Below are positions 29,095 to 38,205 of a stretch of DNA of 64,000 nucleotides, piece by piece. Under the pieces are notes generated by a model, which was not told the DNA's origin, did no database searches, and saw nothing but the letters and a program-made list of their open reading frames with translations. A program made the translations under genes and the position numbers. The stretch is from an uncultured Lachnospiraceae bacterium (lineage in GTDB: Bacteria > Bacillota > Clostridia > Lachnospirales > Lachnospiraceae): assembly GCA_947628705.1 (NCBI GenBank), contig CANRAZ010000001.1, positions 26,309-90,308 on the forward strand, read 5' to 3'. Position 1 is the first letter of the stretch. Each line of letters begins with the position of its first letter.

Positions 29095-30282
29095 CTAAGC
29101 CCTTGAGCTTTCCCTCATCTGTGCGATTACAATTTTAAGCTCGTCAACCGCCCTGTCGATTTCCTCAATTTTGTTATCATTCCCTATTGTAAATCTTACG
29201 CTTGCCAGTGCGAGCTTTTCCTCAAGTCCGAGCGCTTCAAGAACGTGAGACGGCGCCTCGGAAAAAGCGCTGCACGCCGAACCGCTGGAAGCGCACACGC
29301 CTGCGGTATCAAGCATAAGAGGTATTGAACCCTCGTTTATTCCTGCAAAGCTGAAATTTACATTGCCCGGAAGTCTTTTGGCTCTTATGGCATTTTCTAC
29401 CCTGCCCGTATCTACTCTGCTTCCGTTTAGCCTGCACTCAGGGATTTCGTTCATAATTCGGTTTATCATATGGTTCCTGAGCTTGCTTACATAAATAAAG
29501 TTATCGTTCATGTTTGCGGCCGCTTCCTTCGCTGCGGCTGCAAAGCCAACGATTCCTGCAACATTTTCCGTTCCTGCACGAAGTCCAAACTCCTGCTCTC
29601 CCCCATGAAGGAGGCTCTCGATTCCCGAACCCTTTCTTACATAAAGCGCGCCGACTCCCTTCGGTCCGTGAATCTTATGCGAGCTCATACTCATAAGGTC
29701 AATTTGCAGTTTGTTTACATCAATGGGAATCTGCCCAAATGCCTGAACCGCATCTACGTGGAAAATCTTTCTGTAGTATGCGGCTATATTCCCGATTTCC
29801 TCTATCGGTTCAATCGTTCCGATTTCATTGTTCGCATACATTATGCTTATCATTCTGGTTATTCTGCTGATATTGCTTTGGAGCTGATATAAATCAACCG
29901 TTCCATACCTGTCTACATTTATATACTTAACAAAAAAGCCCTCTTTTTCGAGATATTTACAGGTATTGATTACGGCGTGATGCTCTATTTTAGAGGTTAT
30001 TATCTGGCTTTGACGGCCTGCGCCAGCATACATAGAACCCTTTATTGCAAAATTATCCGATTCCGTACCGCCTGATGTGAATATTATCTCCTCAGGGGCA
30101 GCTCCGATAACTCCAGCAATAACGGCTCTTGCCTCCTCCACTGCACGTCTGCACTCCATTGAGGAGGCGTAATTGCCCGACGGATTGGCATAATTCTCAA
30201 CCATATAAGGCAGCATTGCTTCTAGCACTTTTTCGCTGCACCTTGTCGTCGCAGCATTATCTAAATAAATACAGTCGTTCAT
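29095..30282 (-). CDS. Cysteine desulfurase (NifS/IscS family)
   Basis: IYLDNAATTRCSEKV; SSHKIHGPKGVGALYVRKG; ASSGSACSA; ATG at 30282 preferred over TTG at 30300. Confidence 0.93.
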   Translation of the reverse strand: MNDCIYLDNAATTRCSEKVLEAMLPYMVENYANPSGNYASSMECRRAVEEARAVIAGVIGAAPEEIIFTSGGTESDNFAIKGSMYAGAGRQSQIITSKIEHHAVINTCKYLEKEGFFVKYINVDRYGTVDLYQLQSNISRITRMISIMYANNEIGTIEPIEEIGNIAAYYRKIFHVDAVQAFGQIPIDVNKLQIDLMSMSSHKIHGPKGVGALYVRKGSGIESLLHGGEQEFGLRAGTENVAGIVGFAAAAKEAAANMNDNFIYVSKLRNHMINRIMNEIPECRLNGSRVDTGRVENAIRAKRLPGNVNFSFAGINEGSIPLMLDTAGVCASSGSACSAFSEAPSHVLEALGLEEKLALASVRFTIGNDNKIEEIDRAVDELKIVIAQMRESSRA

Positions 30283-30423
30283 GGTACTGCCGGAAATCAA
30301 TTTACTATATTATATGCTTTACTTCCGTTTTGGACTGAAAATATTATCCGCTTACATTTTTTCCGTCTTTAAAACATATATTTTACTTGAAAACTGCATT
30401 TTTCAAACGGCTGCATCAGAAAT

Positions 30424-31923
30424 ATGAAAAAGAAAATACTTCTCGGAACAATAATCCTCACCGTAGCAGGGCTCATATCCCGTGTCATCGGCTTTATGTA
30501 TAAAATATTTCTTGCCAAATCCATGTCGGCGGAAACAATGGGGCTTTATCAGCTTGTTTTCCCTGTTTATAATGTGTGCTTTACCCTTTTTGCATCAGGA
30601 ATACAGGTAACGGTTTCAAAGATGATTGCCGAAGTAAAGGAATATCCGGCTAAGAAATCCGCACTGCTGAAGCTGTCCTGTCTGGTTTCCGTTATAATTG
30701 CGACAGTGCTTACAATATTTATCAGCAGCAACGCAGGATTTGTCGCCCGTGTTTTCGTTAAAGAGGAAGCAGTTGCACCGGGGCTTCGCATACTAAGCTA
30801 TGCCTTTCCGTTCTGTGCGGTAACATCAGTCATAAACGGTTATTTCTACGGAATGAAGAAATCCGGAATTCCGGCGGCAAGCCAGCTTATCGAGCAGACG
30901 ATAAGAGTAGGGCTTGTCTTTATCGTTGCAAGCGTTTACACCGACGACGGCGTAGTTACATGCGAGCTCGCTGTGCTTGGCATGCTTGCCGGTGAAATCG
31001 CATCCTGCATATTTAACGCAATAAGTCTTGCGGCAGAAAAGAAACAGCCTGTTCAAACAACGGAAAGCGTCCGCTACAGCGGAATTCTGTCAAGATTTGC
31101 AAAAATGAGCATTCCCCTGACTCTAAACAGATTCGTGTTAAGCCTGCTTCACAGCTTTGAAACCATCATTTTGCCTCTCCTGCTTGTAAAGTCGGGAAAC
31201 ACTCGCGAAGAAGCTCTCGCGACCCTCGGCATTTTAAACGGAATGACGATTCCGTTTCTCGTTTTTCCGTCGGCAATAACCAGTTCAATATCAATTCTCC
31301 TTCTCCCGACAATTTCGGAGGCACAGTGCAAGGGCAGGCTCTCCGTTTGCAGACAGGCTACGGCTCTGGTTCTTAAATATTCGTTTATCTTAGGTCTTGC
31401 GTGCTTCGGCATTTTCAATGTCAGCGGTCTGAAGCTCTGCTCTATGATATTCGGAAACGAAACATCGGGGCAATATCTTATCATACTTTCCTTTCTTTGT
31501 CCGATGATGTACATGTCAGCCACTGTTCCAAGCATCATAAACGGTCTTGGAAAGCCGCTTATTACCTTCAGAAATTCCTGCATAATAAATATTGTTCAGA
31601 TAATACTGCTTGCGGTTTTCATTATCAATTTTGGAATCAAGGGCTATTTTATAACAATGTTTATTACGCAGTTTATCCAGCTTTATCTGGACGTTTACTC
31701 CTTAAATCACGAAAGAATGTTTAAAATGGACGTCAAAAACTCGATAATCATACCCGGACTCCTTGTCGGGCTTCTGATTCCGATTTTTAATGCAATACTC
31801 AGCAAGATATCAGGTCACTTTGGAGGACTTACGGGAATCTGCATAACAGTCCCTGCCTTTTTGCTGTTTTATGCAGTTCTGCTTGTGACGGTCAAGGTGA
31901 TAAGGAAAAGCGATTTTGCGTAA
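30424..31923 (+). CDS. MurJ/SpoVB-family polysaccharide flippase
   Basis: Multi-TM; LLGTIILTVAGLISRVIGFMYKIFLAKSMSAETMGLYQLVFP typical of SpoVB. Confidence 0.88.
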   Translation: MKKKILLGTIILTVAGLISRVIGFMYKIFLAKSMSAETMGLYQLVFPVYNVCFTLFASGIQVTVSKMIAEVKEYPAKKSALLKLSCLVSVIIATVLTIFISSNAGFVARVFVKEEAVAPGLRILSYAFPFCAVTSVINGYFYGMKKSGIPAASQLIEQTIRVGLVFIVASVYTDDGVVTCELAVLGMLAGEIASCIFNAISLAAEKKQPVQTTESVRYSGILSRFAKMSIPLTLNRFVLSLLHSFETIILPLLLVKSGNTREEALATLGILNGMTIPFLVFPSAITSSISILLLPTISEAQCKGRLSVCRQATALVLKYSFILGLACFGIFNVSGLKLCSMIFGNETSGQYLIILSFLCPMMYMSATVPSIINGLGKPLITFRNSCIINIVQIILLAVFIINFGIKGYFITMFITQFIQLYLDVYSLNHERMFKMDVKNSIIIPGLLVGLLIPIFNAILSKISGHFGGLTGICITVPAFLLFYAVLLVTVKVIRKSDFA

Positions 31924-32141
31924 TGAGTTAACTAATAAACATTCTAAGCTATACAATAAATACTATACGGCTTCAAATAAGCTCGCATCGGCTCGCGCCG
32001 AAACGCTTCTGTAAACGGTGCAGTTTTAATAAAAATGAACATTCGATGCATTGGGCTTCCATATGCGAAGTTTTTTTGAAATAATCGACTGCTCGGTATT
32101 AAAAATCCCTCGAAAGGACTTTTTTCAGCAAAAATACAAGT

Positions 32142-32175
32142 TTGAATACCAATAATAAATTTGTTATGCTATAAT
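32142..32175 (+). promoter_or_regulatory. Candidate promoter upstream of zinc-ribbon gene pair
   Basis: TTGAAT then TATGCTATAAT (TATGCT at 17-bp spacing; TGC-TATAAT extended -10). Confidence 0.45.
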
Positions 32176-32228
32176 GTCCTCAAGCAATACCGCCGATTTT
32201 GCCGGCTTATATTTGCGAGTAGAACATT

Positions 32229-32330
32229 ATGAGAAAGAAATCATCAGGTTTACTGCTTGACGCCGTCTGCTTTTTAATCGGCTGCGCCGAATCACCGGCA
32301 AAGACGGCCGGCGGCACAGGCAAAAGATAA
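32229..32330 (+). CDS. Possible 33-aa lipobox-like small ORF
   Basis: MRKKSSGLLLDAVCFLIGCAESPAKTAGGTGKR; immediately upstream of SD for next gene; could be a remnant. Confidence 0.3.
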   Translation: MRKKSSGLLLDAVCFLIGCAESPAKTAGGTGKR

Positions 32331-32345
32331 CGGAGGTGAATAATT

Positions 32346-33425
32346 GTGTTTTGCGGAAATTGCGGAAAAAAAATTCAAGAGGATTTTAAGATATGTCCTT
32401 ATTGCGGAAAGGCAATCTCTCACTCGACAAGCAGTGTGCCGGGCGATTTAACCGCACCTGCTGCGCCTGTACAAGCGGCGGCGAACGTTACGGCTAGACA
32501 GACCGCGCCTGTTACGCCTGTGCAAGCGGCGGCGAACGTTACGGCTGAACAGACCGTGCCTGTTACGCCTGTGCAAACGGCGGCGAACGTTACGGCTGAA
32601 CAGACCGCGCCTGTTACGCCTGTGCAAGCGGCGGCGAACGTTACGGCAGAACAAACTGTGCCTGTTACGCCTGTGCAAGCGGCGGCAAACGTCACGGCCG
32701 GTACTCCTCAAGGGTACTATCAGCAGAATGTACAATCGGGGTACGCATATTCTGCACCTGTCAATGTTAAGAAAAAGACTCACCCGCTTTCAGTTATTCT
32801 GTTAGTTGTCGGCTTGCTTTGCATAGCGGGTGCGGCGGTTTTGGTTTTTATGAATCGCGGACTATTTTTCGAAAAATCAAATGTAGAAGAAATCACAGAA
32901 GATTCCGTTTTGCCGTGTTCGTTTGATGTTTCTTTACTCTACCTAGGCGAACCTGTACGAACTACCAAATACACGCTTTCGCGTGAAGACGACCGGAAGA
33001 TGCTGAATGATTTGAATAAGCTTATGAAACCATTGAGAAATAATAACGTGGAGATAGACTCTTCGGTGTTTGTTTTACCGCCGATGAAAATCACCCTTGA
33101 TGAAGACGCAGGGTCTGAATATCCTTCTTATGCATATCATCTTGAAGATCTTGAAGATGCGCGTTTCAATGTCATTCTTAACAGATCGCTTTATGATTTA
33201 CAAACGAGTTATAGTTATGAGTATAACATAGGCGACAACATGCCAAGGTTTTTCTTTTTTTCTTATGACAGCGACGGTGATGTTTGGTTTGAACCGTACC
33301 CTGTTGATAAAATAACAGAATTTGACGAAAACAGACAAAGTCAGCCGTTTGCGATCGTTGACATGGACAATTTACTAAACCAACTCAACATTTCTCCCCA
33401 ACAGATGGCTCGATTCATGGATTAA
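32346..33425 (+). CDS. Zinc-ribbon domain membrane protein with Ala/Pro/Thr repeat linker
   Basis: MFCGNCGKKIQEDFKICPYCGKAI; TM LSVILLVVGLLCIAGAAVLVFM; GTG start after GGAGGTGAATAATT. Confidence 0.85.
   Translation: MFCGNCGKKIQEDFKICPYCGKAISHSTSSVPGDLTAPAAPVQAAANVTARQTAPVTPVQAAANVTAEQTVPVTPVQTAANVTAEQTAPVTPVQAAANVTAEQTVPVTPVQAAANVTAGTPQGYYQQNVQSGYAYSAPVNVKKKTHPLSVILLVVGLLCIAGAAVLVFMNRGLFFEKSNVEEITEDSVLPCSFDVSLLYLGEPVRTTKYTLSREDDRKMLNDLNKLMKPLRNNNVEIDSSVFVLPPMKITLDEDAGSEYPSYAYHLEDLEDARFNVILNRSLYDLQTSYSYEYNIGDNMPRFFFFSYDSDGDVWFEPYPVDKITEFDENRQSQPFAIVDMDNLLNQLNISPQQMARFMD
32466..32702. repeat. Five copies of a 51-bp in-frame minisatellite
   Basis: CCTGTGCAAGCGGCGGCGAACGTTACGGC... beginning at 32466, 32517, 32568, 32619, 32670. 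Confidence 0.95.
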
Positions 33426-33441
33426 GAAGGAGGGATAATAT

Positions 33442-34116
33442 ATGAAAAAGAATACACCCCCTATGGGTCAGTATCCGCAGGATAATGCAAGAAAAAGAGT
33501 AAGTCCGCTCTCGGTAATTATTGCGTTGATCGGAGTGCTTTGTCTGGCGGCGGCGTTAGTTTTGCCTAAGTTTTTAAAGAAAAGCGTTGCTGATACAGAC
33601 TGGGAAAGTTCTCCTGATACAGAAAAGTATTCGTTTTTGGTTACTATAACGAACGATGACGCAAACAATCCGTTTCAGCCTACATCTCATTTTTCGGTTT
33701 CATATGAAAACACGGACGAATGGCTGGATATGGTGACGGAGGCTCTTGCCGATGAGGTGCCGAGCGGCACAGGCGAATTAAATTCGGAAATTTTCGTTGT
33801 ACCGCCGATGAAGATTACTATTGACAAGACGGCAAGCAGGATTTTCAAAATTTACCCCCACACAGTTGATGCCACACAGGTGAAAGTTTGTTTAAATCAT
33901 TCGGTTGAAACCTCGGAAACTTATTACGACGAAAACGTTTACGGCTATCGACGGTTTTTCATTTTTACTTTAAACGATGACGGAGAGCTTGATTTGTTTC
34001 CTTTATTGAGCCCTTATAAGGTTCGGTTTGACGGAACTGAAAGCCCTGCGTTTGCCGTCGTTGACATGGACAAAATATGTAAGCAATTGGGAGTAGATCC
34101 GTCGACTGCGTTGTAG
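33442..34116 (+). CDS. Membrane protein paralogous to the C-terminal half of the preceding ORF
   Basis: Shared motifs: PLSVI..G.LCLAAA TM; VPPMKITIDKTAS vs LPPMKITLDEDAG; FAVVDMDKICKQL vs FAIVDMDNLLNQL. Confidence 0.85.
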   Translation: MKKNTPPMGQYPQDNARKRVSPLSVIIALIGVLCLAAALVLPKFLKKSVADTDWESSPDTEKYSFLVTITNDDANNPFQPTSHFSVSYENTDEWLDMVTEALADEVPSGTGELNSEIFVVPPMKITIDKTASRIFKIYPHTVDATQVKVCLNHSVETSETYYDENVYGYRRFFIFTLNDDGELDLFPLLSPYKVRFDGTESPAFAVVDMDKICKQLGVDPSTAL

Positions 34117-34207
34117 GACGTTCTTTAAAATCCTTGCAAAAGAGGATACAGACACATCGAAACTCCTTTTAAGATTACACAGCAAACTGTACGACATACA
34201 ATAACAT

Positions 34208-34240
34208 AAAGGGAGGCTTCTCAACCAAAGCCTCCCTTAC
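34208..34240. terminator. Terminator between convergent operons
   Basis: GGGAGGCTT ctcaacca AAGCCTCCC. Confidence 0.8.
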
Positions 34241-34250
34241 ATTTTACCCT

Positions 34251-34335
34251 TAATTCAATTATTTTATAATTCAATAATTTTACAATTAAATTACTTCTAT
34301 AATTCAATTACTTCTAAAATTTAGTTACTTCTAAT
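34251..34335. repeat. AT-rich degenerate direct repeats, period about 16-18 bp, about 5 copies
   Basis: Units of the type TAATTCAATTATTTTA / TAATTCAATTACTTCTAA. Confidence 0.8.
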
Positions 34336-34391
34336 TTCATACAAATTCGACTAAACTTCAAGCCGTACTGTCTGAAATGCCTCTAAGGATA

Positions 34392-35786
34392 TTAAACAGG
34401 ATATGCCTTATTCTTTGTATCTGCGGCAGCCACGTCAACCTTCTTCTGCTGTGCCTGACGGTACTTAAAGAAATCCAAGGCAACCTGAGGGAAAAGCGCA
34501 TAGGAAAGCACATCTTCCTCCTGCTGTATCCATTCCTTACATTCTTCTCTGAATTTCGGAAGCTGCGGCTCGATAAGATCCGCCGGCCTGCAGGTTATCG
34601 GCTTAACGTCGCCGATGCACTTTTTCTGGACCTCAGGATTGAAAGGCTTGATGGTCTGACCGAACTCGCCGGAAAGAATCTTCTTGGATTCCTTGGTAAC
34701 CATCTTATAACGCTCTCCCTGAAGCACATTAAGGACTGCCTGTGTTCCGACAATCTGTGAGGAAGGAGTAACCAAAGGCGGTTCGCCGAAATCCTTACGG
34801 ACACGAGGAACCTCTTCAAGCACAGCCTCATACTTGTCTTCTGCATGAGCCTCTTTAAGCTGAGAAACAAGGTTGCTGAGCATGCCGCCCGGAACCTGAT
34901 ACATAAGAGTCTTTATGTTTACTCCAAGCACCTTCGGATTGAGAAGACCGTTTGCAAGAACCTCTTCTCTGTAAGGACGGAAGTAATCGGCAATCTCAGA
35001 AAGAAGCTTCTGGTCGAGCCCTGTGTCATACTCCGTTCCCCTGAATGTTTCAACCATAACCTCTGTCGCAGGCTGAGAAGTTCCAAGAGCAAGAGGCGAC
35101 ATTGCACAGTCTATAATGTCACAGCCTGCCTCAACAGCCTTGAGATAAGTCATTGCGGCAACACCTGAGGTGTAATGCGTGTGAAGCTGAATCGGAAGCG
35201 ATGAGCCTTCCTTAAGAGCCTTAACAAGTCTGGTTGCCTCATAAGGAACAAGAAGGCCTGCCATATCCTTTATGCAGATCGAATCCGCACCCATGTCTTC
35301 TATTTTTCTTGCGGTTTCCTTCCAGTAATCCAGCGTATAAGCGTCTCCAAGCGTGTACGAAAGGGCTATCTGAGCATGACCGTTTTCCTTTTTGCATGCC
35401 TTCACAGCCGTTTCAAGGTTTCTGAGGTCATTGAGACAGTCAAAAATTCTGATGATATCTATACCGTTTGCAATTGACTTCTGAACGAAATACTCAACTA
35501 CATCATCGGCATAATGGTTGTAGCCGAGTATATTCTGTCCTCTGAAAAGCATCTGAAGCTTTGAGTTTTTAAAGCCTGCTCTGAGCTTGCGGAGCCTTTC
35601 CCAAGGATCCTCCTTCAAAAATCTGAGACAGGCATCAAATGTTGCGCCGCCCCAGCACTCTACCGAGTGATAGCCTACCTTATCCATCTTCTCAACGATA
35701 GGAAGCATAAGCTCCGTAGGCATTCTGGTTGCAATTAAAGACTGATGTGCGTCACGAAGCACGGTCTCTGTTATTTTAACTCCCAT
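34392..35786 (-). CDS. Oxaloacetate decarboxylase alpha/pyruvate carboxylase B-type carboxyltransferase lacking a biotinyl domain
   Basis: TVLRDAHQSLIATRMPTELMLPI; CWGGATFDACLRFLKEDPWERLR; IQLHTHYTSGVAAMTYLKAVEAG. Confidence 0.93.
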   Translation of the reverse strand: MGVKITETVLRDAHQSLIATRMPTELMLPIVEKMDKVGYHSVECWGGATFDACLRFLKEDPWERLRKLRAGFKNSKLQMLFRGQNILGYNHYADDVVEYFVQKSIANGIDIIRIFDCLNDLRNLETAVKACKKENGHAQIALSYTLGDAYTLDYWKETARKIEDMGADSICIKDMAGLLVPYEATRLVKALKEGSSLPIQLHTHYTSGVAAMTYLKAVEAGCDIIDCAMSPLALGTSQPATEVMVETFRGTEYDTGLDQKLLSEIADYFRPYREEVLANGLLNPKVLGVNIKTLMYQVPGGMLSNLVSQLKEAHAEDKYEAVLEEVPRVRKDFGEPPLVTPSSQIVGTQAVLNVLQGERYKMVTKESKKILSGEFGQTIKPFNPEVQKKCIGDVKPITCRPADLIEPQLPKFREECKEWIQQEEDVLSYALFPQVALDFFKYRQAQQKKVDVAAADTKNKAYPV

Positions 35787-35809
35787 TGTTGTTTACCTCC
35801 TTAAATTAT

Positions 35810-37285
35810 TTATACTCCGAATACCGCCATGAACACGCCTGCCGCTACGGCTGTACCGATAACGCCCGCAACGTTAGGCCCCATGGCATGCATAAGCAGG
35901 AAGTTCGTAGGATCCTCTTTGGCGCCGACCTTCTGTGAAACTCTTGCAGCCATCGGAACCGCCGAAACTCCCGCAGAACCGATAAGAGGATTTACCTTTC
36001 CGTGCGTTGCCTTGCACATTATCTTTCCGAAAATAACACCGCCGGCTGTACCGAAAGCAAAGGCAACAAGTCCGAGTAAAACAATCTTGATAGTTGTTAC
36101 CTGAAGAAATGCCTCGGCGCTTGTCGATGCTCCTACAGATGTTCCAAGAAGGATAACAACGATGTACATCATTGCATTCGATGCGGTTTCCTGAAGCTGT
36201 CTTACAACGCCGCTCTCCCTGAAAAGGTTGCCAAGCATAAGGCAGCCGATTAGAGGAGCCGTGTCAGGAAGGATAAGCACTACGACAACAGTTACGATAA
36301 TCGGAAAAAGAATCTTCTCAAGCTTGGTAACAGGCCTGAGCTGTTCCATCTTAATCGCTCTCTCCTTCTTTGTCGTGAGGAGCTTCATTATCGGAGGCTG
36401 TATAATCGGTACAAGCGACATGTAGGAATATGCCGCTACCGCAATAGGCCCCATAAGCGCAGTCTGCCCAAGCTTGCCTGCAAGGAAAATCGACGTAGGT
36501 CCGTCAGCACCGCCGATAATTGAAACGGCTGCCGCCTGAGCGTCCGAGAAGCCAAACAGGATTGCAAGAATATATGCAGTAAAAATACCAAGCTGCGCAG
36601 CGGCTCCAAGAAGAAAGCTCTTAGGATTTGCAATAAGAGGACCGAAGTCTGTCATTGCGCCTACTCCCATGAAAATAAGGCAAGGGAGAATCGACCACTC
36701 GTCAAGCATAAAGAAATAATGGAGAAGCCCTCCGTTTGTATTGCTTACCTTGTGATAATTTGCACCTGAAACGGATATTCTTTCCACCATGCTGTCGTAG
36801 GATACGCTGTCCGGCTCAGCAACAATAATTACGGGATTTCCGTCAGCGTCCTTATACACATAGTACTCAAAAACCGAAGAGTCCTTAGCGTCTATTGAAT
36901 TTTCCTTTACTTCGACCTCTGCACCCGTAAGGCTGTCCAAATACACCTTTTCATAATCTACTTCCTTCAACTCGCCGTCGATTTTATACTTCATTACGCA
37001 TTTCCCGGATTCGTCGAACGTAATAGAAGCAATCTGTGAGTCTATTGAGTCTCCGTTCTCATAGTAAGCATAGGTAGTGCTAGGCTCCGCCATAATTGAC
37101 GGATACATGTTGACCAAAAGCATACCGAATGCAATCGGAACCAAAAGCAGAGGCTCATAGCCCAACTTGATGGCAAGAAAAAGGAAGATAAAAGCTACAA
37201 GTATCATAACCCAGTTGCCCCAGTAAAGGGAAGCAAAACCGGAAGCTTTTGCAAGATACGATACTGTATCAATAATATAATCCAT
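35810..37285 (-). CDS. Na+-translocating decarboxylase beta subunit (OadB/GcdB/MmdB family) with an N-terminal-region insertion
   Basis: FMGVGAMTDFGPLIANPKSFLLGAAAQLGIF; GGADGPTSIFLAGKLG; GSAGVSAVPMAARVSQKVG. Confidence 0.94.
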   Translation of the reverse strand: MDYIIDTVSYLAKASGFASLYWGNWVMILVAFIFLFLAIKLGYEPLLLVPIAFGMLLVNMYPSIMAEPSTTYAYYENGDSIDSQIASITFDESGKCVMKYKIDGELKEVDYEKVYLDSLTGAEVEVKENSIDAKDSSVFEYYVYKDADGNPVIIVAEPDSVSYDSMVERISVSGANYHKVSNTNGGLLHYFFMLDEWSILPCLIFMGVGAMTDFGPLIANPKSFLLGAAAQLGIFTAYILAILFGFSDAQAAAVSIIGGADGPTSIFLAGKLGQTALMGPIAVAAYSYMSLVPIIQPPIMKLLTTKKERAIKMEQLRPVTKLEKILFPIIVTVVVVLILPDTAPLIGCLMLGNLFRESGVVRQLQETASNAMMYIVVILLGTSVGASTSAEAFLQVTTIKIVLLGLVAFAFGTAGGVIFGKIMCKATHGKVNPLIGSAGVSAVPMAARVSQKVGAKEDPTNFLLMHAMGPNVAGVIGTAVAAGVFMAVFGV

Positions 37286-37317
37286 TCTTATTTTACCTCC
37301 ATCGGATAGTTATAATC

Positions 37318-37448
37318 TTACACCGTGTAACCGGCAGCCGTTAGCCGGCAGCCGTTAAGCGTTAATCGCATGCCCGCAGTCCTGATATTGCCGACTGCTT
37401 ATCGGCGGCCGATAAAGCTGCGATTAAAATTCGCTGACTGACAGTCAG
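37318..37448. other. Dense intergenic inverted-repeat element
   Basis: TTACAC-C-GTGTAA (37318-37330); TTAATCGCA/TGCGATTAA (37362-37370/37419-37427) enclosing GCAGTC/GACTGC (37376-37381/37393-37398) and TTATCGGC-G-GCCGATAA (37399-37415); CTGACTG-A-CAGTCAG (37434-37448). Confidence 0.75.
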
Positions 37449-37810
37449 TTCATTGTTGCAAGGACTTCTCCTGCCTCAACGGACTGCCCCACAGTTACAT
37501 TAACAGATGCAAGAGTACCATCCTGAGGCGCCACAATCTCATTTTCCATCTTCATAGCTTCAAGGACAAGAATAACATCACCCTTCTTTACTGCTGCCCC
37601 TGCGGAAAGAACAGTCTTTAAAATCTTGCCCGGCATCGGAGCGTTTACCTTAACCGCTCCCTGTGCGCCGGCCGGAGCTGCCGCCTTTGGCGCTGCTTTC
37701 TTAGGAGCCGCTTTAGGCGCTGCCTGCGCAGGTGCTGCTGCGGTTCCCTCATTTTCCTCTACGCTGACCTCATAAACCGTTCCGTTTACGGTAATAGTAT
37801 AATTTTTCAT
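37445..37810 (-). CDS. Biotin carrier (biotin/lipoyl attachment) subunit of the decarboxylase
   Basis: VLEAMKMENEIVAP biotinylation motif; Ala/Pro/Lys linker; ATG at 37810 (ORF track 37846). Confidence 0.95.
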   Translation of the reverse strand: MKNYTITVNGTVYEVSVEENEGTAAAPAQAAPKAAPKKAAPKAAAPAGAQGAVKVNAPMPGKILKTVLSAGAAVKKGDVILVLEAMKMENEIVAPQDGTLASVNVTVGQSVEAGEVLATMN

Positions 37811-37830
37811 CTTAATATATCCTCCTGTCT

Positions 37831-38193
37831 TCAGGCATTCTGCCATCTTTGTTTATTTACCTTTCTGATTGAGCGAACCACAAGCCCGTCTTCCGGGACA
37901 TAGCCGCCCGCCGCTTCTTCATATGCCTCGATAGCCGCTGTGATTACAGCAATGATTTCAAGGTCGTCTACGTTTTCTTCCTCCTCCGCAATGACCGGCT
38001 CAGACGCCGCTGCCGGTGCAGGCGCCGGCTTTTCAGCCTTTGAAGCAAGCTTGTTGATCATCTTAAAACAGCTTATTATGAAGCTGATAAGCAACAGCAT
38101 GCAGAACACTATTCCGATTCCCAGAAGCGTGTTTAGGCCTGCCTGTGCCATTACGTCCGGATCCCAATTAATAAATGCTGCCACCGTACTCAT
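37831..38193 (-). CDS. OadG-like small membrane subunit of the decarboxylase
   Basis: Single N-terminal TM (LLGIGIVFCMLLLISFIISCFKMI) then Ala/Pro-rich linker; operon context. Confidence 0.85.
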   Translation of the reverse strand: MSTVAAFINWDPDVMAQAGLNTLLGIGIVFCMLLLISFIISCFKMINKLASKAEKPAPAPAAASEPVIAEEEENVDDLEIIAVITAAIEAYEEAAGGYVPEDGLVVRSIRKVNKQRWQNA

Positions 38194-38205
38194 AAAGCCA
38201 CCTCA

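Noticed and set aside
32060-32085. CTTC...GAAG followed by T7 as spoVB terminator
   Set aside because: Stem too short to support.
32420-32783. Antisense ORFs through the minisatellite (MTFAAACTGVTG..., MSLFLNIDRCR...)
   Set aside because: Because 51 is divisible by 3, all frames without stops in one unit stay open; artefact of the repeat.
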